From NCBI GenBank assembly GCA_016935885.1, contig JAFGQA010000497.1, forward strand, positions 1-21,252: DNA of 21,252 nucleotides, read 5' to 3'. Origin of the DNA: Phycisphaerae bacterium (GTDB lineage Bacteria > Planctomycetota > Phycisphaerae > UBA1845 > UTPLA1). Shown piece after piece: positions 6,474-14,604 of this stretch (positions are counted from its first letter, which is position 1; every line of letters begins with the position of its first letter). Under the pieces are notes generated by a model. That model did not search any database, was not told the DNA's origin, and saw nothing but the letters and a program-made list of their open reading frames with translations. A program made the position numbers and the translations under genes.

Positions 6474-7466
6474 GTGACAAGCTTTCCAGCGGCTGATACT
6501 GAGCAGACGGCCGATGTCGTCCCACACTCGCGCGGTGGAGAAGCGTTCATCCTGCGCCTCCGATTCCTGTGCGCGATGGCGGTCGCCGCAACGATCTTCT
6601 GGTACGTCGGATGGTGGGTGGCCGGCCCGGTGGATCCGCAAGGACCCGTGTCGCTGCTGCTGGTCGACCATGGCGTTATCACGATGGCGGAACTCCTCGG
6701 CCTGGCGGTTGTTACAAGTGGGCTGGCGGTGGCTATCTGCGGGGCTGGTTCCGCGGAGCGCGGACCGCTGGCGATCGCCATCGGGATGGCCACGCTCGGC
6801 CTGCGCGGTTTCCAACTTGACCGATTGGTCTTGTATCGCCTGGGCCTCCAGGATGCGCGTGGCGCCGGGCCGGATCCGTTTCCCACATGGGAGCTGATTG
6901 CCGAATGCTGGCTGTGGTTGGCATTGATCTCTGTCGGATTCGTAGTGGGGCGCTGGGTCGAGGGCTGGTTTGGACCGCGTCGACCGGATGCGCCATCGAA
7001 CCCGGTACTCGTGGATCATTCATCCGACGTCCGGCAGGGCCTGGGCAGGATCGTGGTCATCTCGCTCGTGGGCTGGGCCGTCATCTCGTTCACCGTTGGC
7101 AATGATACCGATCCGATCTTGAAGGGGCAGATCTACTTCTCGATAGGGATCGCGTTCCTGCTCGGCGGGTTGGCGGCGCATTGGCTCTTCCCGGCGGTCT
7201 CCCGTGTCTGGGCACTCGTTGCCGTGGCCCTCCTCGCAACCATCGCGTACATCTTCGGCGGTCCGGACTCGGCGGCCATAGAAGCCGCGCGCGCGGGCGG
7301 GACCTACTTGAACATCGAGTCGGTCGCGAGACCCTTGCCGATCGAATTCGCGGCGATGGGCGCCGTCGGCGTCTTGCTTGAGGCTGACGCCATGCGGTCT
7401 TTGCGGGCGATGTTTGGGCTCACTGATGCTGATCGGCCGCGACCCAGCTTTGCGAAAGGCGATTGA
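6474..7466 (+). CDS. Multi-pass membrane protein of unknown function
   Basis: I do not recognise this 330-residue protein. It starts with GTG (6474) behind a usable Shine-Dalgarno sequence, GAGGCG. It has a polar N-terminus of about 28 residues and then seven or eight hydrophobic segments, near 30-50, 66-90, 97-112, 140-160, 192-208, 218-238, 243-262 and 287-303. A WFGPRRPD-containing hydrophilic loop at about 162-190 divides it into two halves. Conserved-looking polar spots inside or between helices are DHG near 65-67, RGFQLDRL near 111-118 and E295-type acidic residues near the last helix, but I cannot link them to a family. It lies 81 bp after dapA on the same strand and converges on the AsmA-like gene with only 69 bp between stops. 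A role in the cell envelope is a guess from location only. Confidence 0.75.
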   Translation: MTSFPAADTEQTADVVPHSRGGEAFILRLRFLCAMAVAATIFWYVGWWVAGPVDPQGPVSLLLVDHGVITMAELLGLAVVTSGLAVAICGAGSAERGPLAIAIGMATLGLRGFQLDRLVLYRLGLQDARGAGPDPFPTWELIAECWLWLALISVGFVVGRWVEGWFGPRRPDAPSNPVLVDHSSDVRQGLGRIVVISLVGWAVISFTVGNDTDPILKGQIYFSIGIAFLLGGLAAHWLFPAVSRVWALVAVALLATIAYIFGGPDSAAIEAARAGGTYLNIESVARPLPIEFAAMGAVGVLLEADAMRSLRAMFGLTDADRPRPSFAKGD

Positions 7467-7535
7467 CAACCGTTCATTCCGGTGCACCCCAACCGTCCCA
7501 CTCGGTTCGCGGAGCACGCGGGCGCCGGCGGACGT

Positions 7536-10500
7536 TCAGGGGTGGGCCCAGGACTCCGGCCGCTGCCCGGATTGCCGCGGGGGCTCGGGGAACAGCGTTT
7601 TCATCGCCTCGGTCAGGCTTCTGAGCGGCTGCGGCGTGATCTGCGGGTTTTCAAGGTTGCCCGTGACCCGAACCTCCATCAACTCCCGCGAAGCCCCCTC
7701 CAGGATATCCGTCAAGAAGGGGACACGAATCCTGACGGAACTGCCCGCCAGCAACGTGAGATCCAGTTGCTTTGTCCGAAGGTCCATGTGCCCTCCGCCG
7801 ACGAACGACATCGCCTTGCCTTGCAGGTCGATCTGCTGAAACGTGAGCCTGTCCCCGCACAGGCTGTATTTCAACCAGCCGTCGTGGAACGCGTTCTCGT
7901 CTGGCGTGAGGTTGAGCACTTGGAAGATCGCCAGCATGATCGGCAGCCTGGCAATCTGTGATTCGCGTATGAACACCTCGCCGGTGCCTTCTCGATGGGC
8001 GTTTCTCCCTGCTTGTCCGCGCAGAATCAGGTTGCCATAGATCGACCCCTGGGCAGTGGGCTTGTCCTCATTCCCTGAGGCCTCGCTTTTCGTGCTGCGG
8101 TGGACCGCCAGATATCGACTGAGCTGGGCATCCCGGACCGCGGCGGACAACTGGTACGACGTGCGACCGAGGCCGAACTCGATCTCCGCAAAGCCTCCCG
8201 CCTCGCCGCCATAGGCATCCGCAACCACGTCCTCGACCATCACTTTGTGGTTGTCCTGGCCGGCGATGATGTGTGCCACGAGGTTCTCGAGGTGCCAGCC
8301 GGCAAGGACTACTCGGGCAAGTTCACCACGGGCGTCCAGTTCGACGCCGTGGTCCCGCCGGACAGTGCCACGGCCCGTAACCGTGCCGGTGACATGCCGC
8401 AGGTCGAATCCCAAATCTCCTCGAGCGTCGGCCAGCCGGAGTTCACCGGCAAACTCCCAACGCGTCTTGTCTTCGCAATCGACGTCGAATTGGAGCCGGT
8501 CAAGCCGCAAATCGAATTGCCCCGTCGGGTTGATCGACTCCATCCACTGTCGAAGCGCCCCGGGCATCGCCGCGATCAACTCCTTGCTGAATGTCATACC
8601 CTTGGCATCTAACGTCAAAACGCCGCGCCGGCCTGGGGCGGTCATGTCGATCTCTCCGCTCAACTCGATCGCGCCGGTCCCGGCGCGGCCATGTAGCGAG
8701 AGAATCTCGACACGACGATCCGCGACCAACACGTGAGCGGACACCGACGATAATGGCAACGGGAAGCCTCGGAAGCAGATACTGCCGTCGGTGGTCTCAA
8801 TCTCCGTACGATGCCGTTGCGATTGCTGTCCGCCCTCCGACACGAGATGGAGCATTGTGTGGACCTGCACCGATCCAGCCGGCTTCAACAGACGCCAGAC
8901 GTCTCGCAGCGGTTCTGGAAGCGATTCGTACAGCTCCTGATCGAGCGCCAGTTGCGCGCAATCGAAGGCCAGGTCCGCGACGAACCCTTCCGATAGCCGT
9001 CGGACCTTGCCGCTGGCGGCGAGGTTGGCCGCGCCGTGTCCTCCCGTCACGCTGAGGACGGAGATGTCGTCCGGGCGTATCTCCACGTCCGCGGACAAGC
9101 CCCGAATCGAATACGGGAAGTGTTGGTAACAGAGCGTCGCGTCGTGCAGCTTCGCGCGCAGGTCGTAGACCAGGCCACGTTGCGGATCGTTCAGGGACAC
9201 CGTGCCGGAGAGATCAACGAAGCCTTCCGGTTGAAACTGGGCGAACACGGCGCGGCCGTCGGCCGGCAGCGCCGACGCCAGCGTGTCGTCCAGCCGCATG
9301 GACTTGGCTCCAATGTGAAGCTCGACTTCCGGGTTGTCCGAATCTCCCATCGTGGCGCGACCGTTGATCTGCACCGAAGCGCCTTCACGATGCCCGGTCA
9401 GGTTGGTGAATTGGATTCGGTCGTCTTTGATTTCGAGCCGGCCGCGCACGTTGTCCAGCGGATACGGATACTCGTTGAAGCAGATCCTCGCATCGACCAG
9501 ATCGGCCGCAACGTGCGTCTCGTACGTTGGCTGTGGCTCGTCCGCGCCCGCACCGGGCCGTTGCACGTGCACCGTGATGTCCGCTCGCCCGCGCGGGGCG
9601 AATCTCCGCCAGATGGATTTGTAGCGATCGGACAGCGGCTCGAACAGCTCCGTGTCCAATGGCACGTCGGTGGCGGCGATGTTCACATCCACGGCCGCGC
9701 GACGGGTCGTTCGATCGATCCTACCGTTGACTTGGACGTGCGCCGGTCCGTGCTTGCCCTGGATGTTCTCGATGCGAACATGCTCGGATTCGAACCGCAC
9801 CAATCCGTGCAGGTCCTCGACGGCGTAGGCGAACCACCGGCACCGGCCCGTTGCTCCCTGCGGTCGCAGCGTGCCCGACACACAGACCCTCTCCGCAGGA
9901 CCCGGCGGGCGGAAGAACTGGAAGTCGACGTCGAAGTTGCCGTGCGGGTCGTAGTCCTGGAAGAACTTCTGCAGGTCGTGCGGCACGCTCGGATCGGTCA
10001 GTAGCTCCTGACGCATCGAGCCTTCCGGGGCGGGCATCTTCGTGCCCTGGATTCTCAGGTCGATGCCCATCTGATCGAGCTCGTTATCGACGTTGGCCAA
10101 GCAGCCCCGTACGCGGCATTCTGCCCCGTTAATAAGACCGGAAATGTCAACACCCAACCGACTGCCGCGCAGGTCCAATCGGCCAGTGAGGTTGGTCATG
10201 GTTAGCACGGTGTCCTGTCGACGTGCCAAGTACGACTCCGTACCGCTCGCGACATCACTCGAAGCATCGTTCGTGGCATCACCGGCGGCGCCGGAGGCCA
10301 ACATGGACGCCGGCACGGTGCAGCGCACGTTGCGCAGCTCGATGGAGGTGTCGATGTCTTCCGGCGATTGGGCGTCGTAGATGAGCCGGCTCAGCTTCAC
10401 CTCACCTTGCAGCGCGATGCGATCGAAGAACTCCTGGGCTGCCTTGGGCAGTTGCAGCCGAACCGTCTGGGCATCCACGAACGGCGTGTTCGTCACCAGG

Positions 10501-11234
10501 CGGGCCCCCGGGTCGAAAATCACGGTCGTTCGTTCCGCCGGTTCGCTGAACCGACGCACCTCGATGAGGAACGCCGTCGTCATCTGTCGATGCGGCCGAG
10601 CGTCCGCATCCAACTCCTCCGTGCAGGTCTCATGGCGGCCGTCCGCGTGGATGCTGACGACCTCCGCCATCGCCGAACGCAGCGTGACATTCGGGCGATA
10701 CCCGGGCTTCCGGGCTCGCGAGGGACCCGTGTCCGAGGCCAACAGTTGCCAGTTTCTAAGACCCGTGTCAACGTTATGCGCCAGGACGATCCTCGGCTTG
10801 GTTGCAATGATGTGCTCAACACGCAGACTGCCGATTAGCAGCCGCCACGGATTGTGAAGCAGCTTCACGGACGCGGCCGAGAAGATCTCACGCGACGCCG
10901 TGTCCACCGCGCCGGGATCCAATTCCTCGCTGTATGGCACGGATACACGCACGTTGTGGAGCGTGATTCCCCCGAACATCTTGAACGTCGCCCGCTCGAC
11001 CTGGACTTCGCCTGAGGTTGCCTCGGTTAGAAACGCAATTGCACGCTGGCGGATGGCTTCGTCCCGCGTTGTGACCGCGTACCACACGAAGCCCACCATC
11101 AGCGCGATCAACAGTGCCTTGCCGATGCGCTGCCGCGTCAACGATACAGGATGGCGAGTCAACGTCTGCCGTTCAATGAACCGACGCCACCGCAAACGCC
11201 GCCGCCGGGCTGTCGTTGGGATCGGGCCGACCAT
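7536..11234 (-). CDS. Large AsmA-like protein with tandem beta-groove modules
   Basis: The protein has 1232 residues, with one N-terminal membrane helix (about 37-55) after a basic cytosolic tail and the rest presumably periplasmic. AsmA-family proteins (AsmA, TamB, YhdP, YdbH) bridge inner and outer membrane and are tied to phospholipid transport or outer-membrane homeostasis; that role is inferred here. The C-terminal part (about 1085-1200) looks like the AsmA C-terminal region, with GTGEVFIRES, a low-polarity stretch and GGGHMDLRTKQLDLTLLA. In the middle, a module of about 118 residues is repeated five times, marked by P-x-G at about 430, 547, 669, 785 and 903, each preceded by an LD-x-x-L-type segment. 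Start: ATG 11234 has GAGG about 9 bases upstream and lies 10 bp after the glycosyltransferase stop. An earlier in-frame start at 11288 would overlap that gene by 44 bp. The two genes are almost certainly one operon. Confidence 0.85.
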   Translation of the reverse strand: MVGPIPTTARRRRLRWRRFIERQTLTRHPVSLTRQRIGKALLIALMVGFVWYAVTTRDEAIRQRAIAFLTEATSGEVQVERATFKMFGGITLHNVRVSVPYSEELDPGAVDTASREIFSAASVKLLHNPWRLLIGSLRVEHIIATKPRIVLAHNVDTGLRNWQLLASDTGPSRARKPGYRPNVTLRSAMAEVVSIHADGRHETCTEELDADARPHRQMTTAFLIEVRRFSEPAERTTVIFDPGARLVTNTPFVDAQTVRLQLPKAAQEFFDRIALQGEVKLSRLIYDAQSPEDIDTSIELRNVRCTVPASMLASGAAGDATNDASSDVASGTESYLARRQDTVLTMTNLTGRLDLRGSRLGVDISGLINGAECRVRGCLANVDNELDQMGIDLRIQGTKMPAPEGSMRQELLTDPSVPHDLQKFFQDYDPHGNFDVDFQFFRPPGPAERVCVSGTLRPQGATGRCRWFAYAVEDLHGLVRFESEHVRIENIQGKHGPAHVQVNGRIDRTTRRAAVDVNIAATDVPLDTELFEPLSDRYKSIWRRFAPRGRADITVHVQRPGAGADEPQPTYETHVAADLVDARICFNEYPYPLDNVRGRLEIKDDRIQFTNLTGHREGASVQINGRATMGDSDNPEVELHIGAKSMRLDDTLASALPADGRAVFAQFQPEGFVDLSGTVSLNDPQRGLVYDLRAKLHDATLCYQHFPYSIRGLSADVEIRPDDISVLSVTGGHGAANLAASGKVRRLSEGFVADLAFDCAQLALDQELYESLPEPLRDVWRLLKPAGSVQVHTMLHLVSEGGQQSQRHRTEIETTDGSICFRGFPLPLSSVSAHVLVADRRVEILSLHGRAGTGAIELSGEIDMTAPGRRGVLTLDAKGMTFSKELIAAMPGALRQWMESINPTGQFDLRLDRLQFDVDCEDKTRWEFAGELRLADARGDLGFDLRHVTGTVTGRGTVRRDHGVELDARGELARVVLAGWHLENLVAHIIAGQDNHKVMVEDVVADAYGGEAGGFAEIEFGLGRTSYQLSAAVRDAQLSRYLAVHRSTKSEASGNEDKPTAQGSIYGNLILRGQAGRNAHREGTGEVFIRESQIARLPIMLAIFQVLNLTPDENAFHDGWLKYSLCGDRLTFQQIDLQGKAMSFVGGGHMDLRTKQLDLTLLAGSSVRIRVPFLTDILEGASRELMEVRVTGNLENPQITPQPLRSLTEAMKTLFPEPPRQSGQRPESWAHP

Positions 11235-11244
11235 CACCTTATCC

Positions 11245-12747
11245 TCAGCCGGCCCAGCAGCGGCGGCGACGCCGCCACAGTGCCTCAATGCTCACACCCG
11301 CCAGCACAAACAGGAACGGCATTGCGGGAACTCGATATCGAACCGATCCGACGAATACCATGTGTACCAACGTAGAATAGATCGCAACGATCAGCAATAG
11401 CCCGAGGATGCCCCCGTGTCGGCGTAGCAACCATACGCCACAGGCAGCCAGCAGATACTCCGGAGCCACCGTATTCCAGGCAATCAGCGTATAGAACGGC
11501 GACGAATAATCCGAGGCATGGAGCGTTACCGACCACGTTCGGCGCAACTTCACCCAAGCCAACGATAACGCCTTGCCAGGATGATCCCACGCCCAATCAA
11601 CCGCGGCCGCACGGCAGATCCGGTCACGGACATATTCATCGGCATCCGGGGGAAACGACGGATACTCGATACGGTCCATCCCCGGACCGCCATCTGCCCA
11701 GGGGCCCAACGCCTCCATCAGGCTGGCCCCGCTCGCGATCCGCACCGGCACGAACCGGCCGAAAAGGCCGTAGTTTCGGGCCACCGTCGGCACGAACGCC
11801 GCACACGTCGCCAGAAGGAAACACGCCGTCACCACCCACCGGTTCCGGCCGCCGGGCGCGGCCACGCGTGCTCCATCCTCTCCGAGCGTGGGGGATCGAC
11901 CGTTCGGTCCCACCTGTACTACTAACGATTGGGATCTTCGCATCTCGCGAAGAAACCTGTGGCACCAGCTTCTCGCCGGTGGGTTCACGGGCGCGACGCC
12001 CGTGCCACACTCTGGTTGCGGCCGGAGGCCGCGATGTGCCCCGCCTCTTCCGAACGTGGGGAATGCGCTGCCCCGGCGGGCAAACCACCACACGAACGGC
12101 AGCAGGAACAACGGCAGAAACAAGCCACCGCTTCGCGTTATCGTCGCCAGGCCGACGAACAGGCCCGCCGTCACTGCCCACAGCCAACCGCGCGGCTCTC
12201 CCAAACGCGTCACGCCGTAGAACCCCGCCAGCAACAGTGCGATATAGCACGTCTCTGTCAAAACGAGCGCGTTGAAGAACAGCAGGATCGGATCCACCGC
12301 GAGGATCGCCGCCGCGGCCAGTGCTGCCGCATCTCCCACCAGACGCCTGGCGAATGCCGCCAGCAGTGCCACCGTGGCGACACCAAACAGCGAGTTGACG
12401 ATCCTGCCGAACAGCATCACGGCGCCATCGGTGTCGCAGCCCAGCAGCACCCCGACCGACAGGATGCCGGGATACAATGGATCGGTCCCGGCCCGAACCG
12501 CCTCCGATTCGACGGGGCCTCGCCCCGCGGCAATGTTCTGGGCAACGAGGACGTAGCGATGCGAATCTGGGAAATCGAACCGGGCCGGCCGCCACTCGGC
12601 GCAGATCACGATGGCGGCCCGGACGACGACCGCCAAGACTACAATGCCGCACAACCACCGGCCATACCGCGGATGCCGCGCGTCCCCGCGCGCCGTCCAT
12701 CTGCCAGCCGTCGCGATGCCATCCCTTACAACAGGAGGTTTCAACAT
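11245..12747 (-). CDS. GT39/ArnT-like membrane glycosyltransferase with a repeat-encoded insertion
   Basis: A polytopic protein of 500 residues resembling the PMT/ArnT (GT39, PMT_2) superfamily, which moves sugars from polyprenyl-phosphate donors on the outer face of the inner membrane. It shows a first helix near 31-50, the acidic exoplasmic loop FDFPDSHRYVLVAQNIAAGRG near 57-77 (DS in place of the common DE/DD), the TE pair of VLTETCYIALLLAGF, many further helices and the C-terminal VRYRVPAMPF segment. Substrate is unknown. Residues about 230-285 are a 56-residue basic insert encoded by a dispersed palindromic repeat, placed in a loop between two helices. Start: ATG 12747 with AAGGA upstream. 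The longer frame to 12819 begins in another repeat copy and is unlikely to be real. The AsmA-like gene follows after 10 bp, so both may serve the envelope. Confidence 0.82.
   Translation of the reverse strand: MLKPPVVRDGIATAGRWTARGDARHPRYGRWLCGIVVLAVVVRAAIVICAEWRPARFDFPDSHRYVLVAQNIAAGRGPVESEAVRAGTDPLYPGILSVGVLLGCDTDGAVMLFGRIVNSLFGVATVALLAAFARRLVGDAAALAAAAILAVDPILLFFNALVLTETCYIALLLAGFYGVTRLGEPRGWLWAVTAGLFVGLATITRSGGLFLPLFLLPFVWWFARRGSAFPTFGRGGAHRGLRPQPECGTGVAPVNPPARSWCHRFLREMRRSQSLVVQVGPNGRSPTLGEDGARVAAPGGRNRWVVTACFLLATCAAFVPTVARNYGLFGRFVPVRIASGASLMEALGPWADGGPGMDRIEYPSFPPDADEYVRDRICRAAAVDWAWDHPGKALSLAWVKLRRTWSVTLHASDYSSPFYTLIAWNTVAPEYLLAACGVWLLRRHGGILGLLLIVAIYSTLVHMVFVGSVRYRVPAMPFLFVLAGVSIEALWRRRRRCWAG
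11881..12048. repeat. 168-bp in-frame repeat insertion within the glycosyltransferase gene
   Basis: An imperfect direct repeat (TCCGAGCGTGGGGGAT at 11881-11896, TCCGAACGTGGGGAAT at 12049-12064) sets a period of exactly 168 bp, or 56 codons, so the frame is kept. Similarity extends a little to either side. Between the two copies lies a 114-bp composite element (11916-12029) that matches 12867-12980 at 104 of 114 positions by my hand alignment. It carries three hairpins: CTTCGC.. / ..GCGAAG, CACC.. / ..CGGTG (weakened here) and CACGGGCG.. / ..CGCCCGTG. Confidence 0.8.
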
Positions 12748-12773
12748 GCGTCCTTGGTCCACAACATCGGGGG

Positions 12774-13067
12774 GATCCTGCACTAGCAGCCCCTGACAAA
12801 ACTGTGGCACCGGCGCCAAAGCCGGTGTTGCATCATGGGCCGGACGCCAGTGCTACAGGGGATACTGTACTACTGACGATTGGAATCTTCGCGTCTCGCG
12901 AAGGAATCTGTGGCACCGGCGTCTCGCCGGTGGGGTCACGGGCGGGACGCCCGTGCCACACTTTGGTTGCGGCCGGAGGCAGCGCTGTGCTCCCAACGCG
13001 CAAAACCAAGCGTGATCCTGCACTAGCAGCCCGTTGCAAGACTGTCGCACCGGCGCCAAAGCCGGTG
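12774..13067. repeat. 54-bp direct repeats 240 bp apart flanking a composite palindromic element
   Basis: A 54-bp unit at 12774-12827 recurs at 13014-13067 with only a few changes. It starts GATCCTGCACTAGCAGCCC and ends in the hairpin CACCGGC-GCCAAA-GCCGGTG. Between them sits the 114-bp composite element at 12867-12980, ending in GGTTGCGGCCGGAGGC as does the copy inside the glycosyltransferase gene. The block fills most of the gap between tilS and the glycosyltransferase gene. The small ORFs that can be drawn through it are made only of repeat sequence. Confidence 0.8.
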
Positions 13068-13081
13068 GTCTTCACGGTCAG

Positions 13082-13106
13082 GAACGGCGTTTCCGAACCG
13101 CCGTTC
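13082..13106 (-). terminator. Hairpin just downstream of tilS, possible terminator
   Basis: An 8-bp perfect stem, GAACGGCG / CGCCGTTC, with a 9-nt loop begins 15 bases past the tilS stop. On the minus strand there is no T-tract after it, so it is at best a weak or factor-dependent terminator, or an RNA-stabilising 3' hairpin. Confidence 0.3.
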
Positions 13107-13121
13107 TCCCTTTTCCACGGG

Positions 13122-14183
13122 CTACTGGGCGTTCTTCACCGCTCGCGGCGGCGTCCGTCGGCTTCCGACCCCAGCACGAAACCGCAACTCCGCGCCGCGG
13201 CGCTCGACCGTCACGCCACCAGGCAACTCGACCAGCCGTCGTTCCCCGCCACCGCACGCGGCCTCGGCGGCCGCCTCGATTCGTTCAGACCCGACCGCCT
13301 GAAGGCTGACTCCCAATCGGCGAAGCACCATCAAGACAACCTCGGTGCGGATCGCCTCCGGCAACGTCGCGAGCGACTCCGTACTCAGTATGATCTCGTC
13401 CCGCCCGCGATGGACTTGAGCGCCGTTCAACGCCTCCGCAGCAAAAAACCGGATGGCCTCGTCGGCCCGCCGTGCCTGCCTCGACAACCGCAGAACGGCC
13501 GCCCCGACCTCAGGATTCACCGACGATTCGAGCAATGGCAGGACTTGGTGCCGGATCATGTTTCGCGTCGCCGCGGTTGCGTCGTCGTTCGTCGGATCGA
13601 GTCGGTACGCGTGGCCGTGGCCCTCCAGATAGGCAAGCAGCTCCGCCCGGCGAAACCCGAGCAACGGACGCACCAACTCAATGTCGCTGCCCTCACGAAT
13701 CGGCCGGCGCCTTGGCATCCCGGCTAGCCCTCGCAGGCCGGTGCCCCGGGCGATGTGGTGCAGCACCGTCTCTACCTGATCATCCGCCTGGTGCCCGGTG
13801 GCAACGACGGAGGCGCCGATCGCCGCCGCCACGTCCTCCAGGAATCCGTACCGCGCGCGACGGCCCGCCTGCTCGACGGTCTCACCTGCAGCCTGTGCCG
13901 CCGAGGCAACGTCGATCCGCCTGGCTGTGCACTCCAGCCCCAATGCCGCTGCCGCTTTTCGCCCAAAGGCCGCGTCCGCCGCTGATTCATCCCGAAGACC
14001 GTGGTCCAGATGCGCCACGTGCAGCAACCAGCCGCAGCCGCGGTTCCCGTTCACCGCGTGCAATCCGTACAGAAGCGCCATCGAGTCCACACCGCCGGAG
14101 ACAGCGCAAACGACCGGCGCCTCGCGCGGAATCAACTCCCGCGCGGCGTCATACAGACGATTCTGAAACGATCGAGCATCCAT
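13122..14183 (-). CDS. tilS: tRNA(Ile)-lysidine synthetase
   Basis: TilS uses ATP and lysine to convert C34 of the CAU-anticodon tRNA-Ile to lysidine, so that it reads AUA as isoleucine; it is normally essential. The 353-residue protein has the PP-loop SGGVDS at 29-34, HLDHGLRDES near 58-67, ARYGFL, GHQADDQVETVL...RGTGLRGLAGM and the RPLLGFRR..L..YL....G....DPTNDD....RN..R..VLP block, all diagnostic. It is a short form: the N-terminal catalytic domain plus a helical part, apparently lacking most of the C-terminal domain of the 430-residue E. coli enzyme. The ATG at 14183 lacks a good Shine-Dalgarno sequence, but the N-terminus fits the family. A possible promoter lies just upstream (14198-14226). 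The genes on either side are more than 370 bp away, so tilS is probably its own unit. Confidence 0.93.
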   Translation of the reverse strand: MDARSFQNRLYDAARELIPREAPVVCAVSGGVDSMALLYGLHAVNGNRGCGWLLHVAHLDHGLRDESAADAAFGRKAAAALGLECTARRIDVASAAQAAGETVEQAGRRARYGFLEDVAAAIGASVVATGHQADDQVETVLHHIARGTGLRGLAGMPRRRPIREGSDIELVRPLLGFRRAELLAYLEGHGHAYRLDPTNDDATAATRNMIRHQVLPLLESSVNPEVGAAVLRLSRQARRADEAIRFFAAEALNGAQVHRGRDEIILSTESLATLPEAIRTEVVLMVLRRLGVSLQAVGSERIEAAAEAACGGGERRLVELPGGVTVERRGAELRFRAGVGSRRTPPRAVKNAQ

Positions 14184-14604
14184 TGGCTATCGCTTTTAGC
14201 GTATCTCCGAGGAAACACACGAGCAAGGACGACATTCGGTGGCTTGGGGGAACGACCGCAAGGAGCAAGACTGCTCGGCACGACATGGCGTGTCACGGGC
14301 AAGAGCTGCCTCATAAGGCGTCGCGCAGAAATAACTTGACCGATTGTGCCACTTGGCTGGCCTGCCGGCTTGCCGTTTGGCGGATCGGCCGTTTACGTTA
14401 TTCGTGCGCGACTCCTAAGCTGTTTCAGAGCCCTATGCGGCACCGGCGTCTCGCCGGTGAAGTGAATGATTCGCTTGGCGTTTCGTCGCTTGTCTCCACA
14501 ATTCTGAAGCAGCTTCTTGACGATCTGCTCAATCTGGCAATTCGTGTAGCGGCGTGGCCCCTGCACGTGCACAACGTTGGCAAGCGGCTTGCCACTCAGA
14601 CGTC
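14184..14604. other. Gap between rlmN and tilS with a solitary hairpin repeat
   Basis: This 421-bp stretch has no gene I can support. It contains one solo unit of the palindromic family at 14439-14461, with the exact stem CACCGGCG-TCT-CGCCGGTG at 14441-14459. A small inverted repeat, GGCAAG-CGG-CTTGCC, lies near 14579-14593, just after the rlmN stop, without a T-tract. Confidence 0.6.
14198..14226 (-). promoter_or_regulatory. Possible tilS promoter
   Basis: On the minus strand, TTGCTC (14226-14221) and TACGCT (14203-14198) are separated by 17 bp and end 14 bases before the tilS ATG. The -35 is half matched and the -10 only keeps the TA...T frame, so this is a weak prediction, and the leader would be very short. 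Confidence 0.3.

Noticed and set aside
12833..13075. 80-residue minus-strand ORF between tilS and the glycosyltransferase gene
   Set aside because: It is made almost entirely of the palindromic repeat and the 54-bp unit; there is no Shine-Dalgarno sequence and no resemblance to a protein family.
12477..13727. 416-residue plus-strand ORF
   Set aside because: It runs antisense across the glycosyltransferase start, the repeats and tilS; composition is that of a GC-rich shadow frame.
3123..14348. Shared 12-mer TGACCGATTGTG near 3124 and 14337, both in gene gaps
   Set aside because: A 12-base match is expected several times by chance in a 21-kb window, and similarity does not extend outward.
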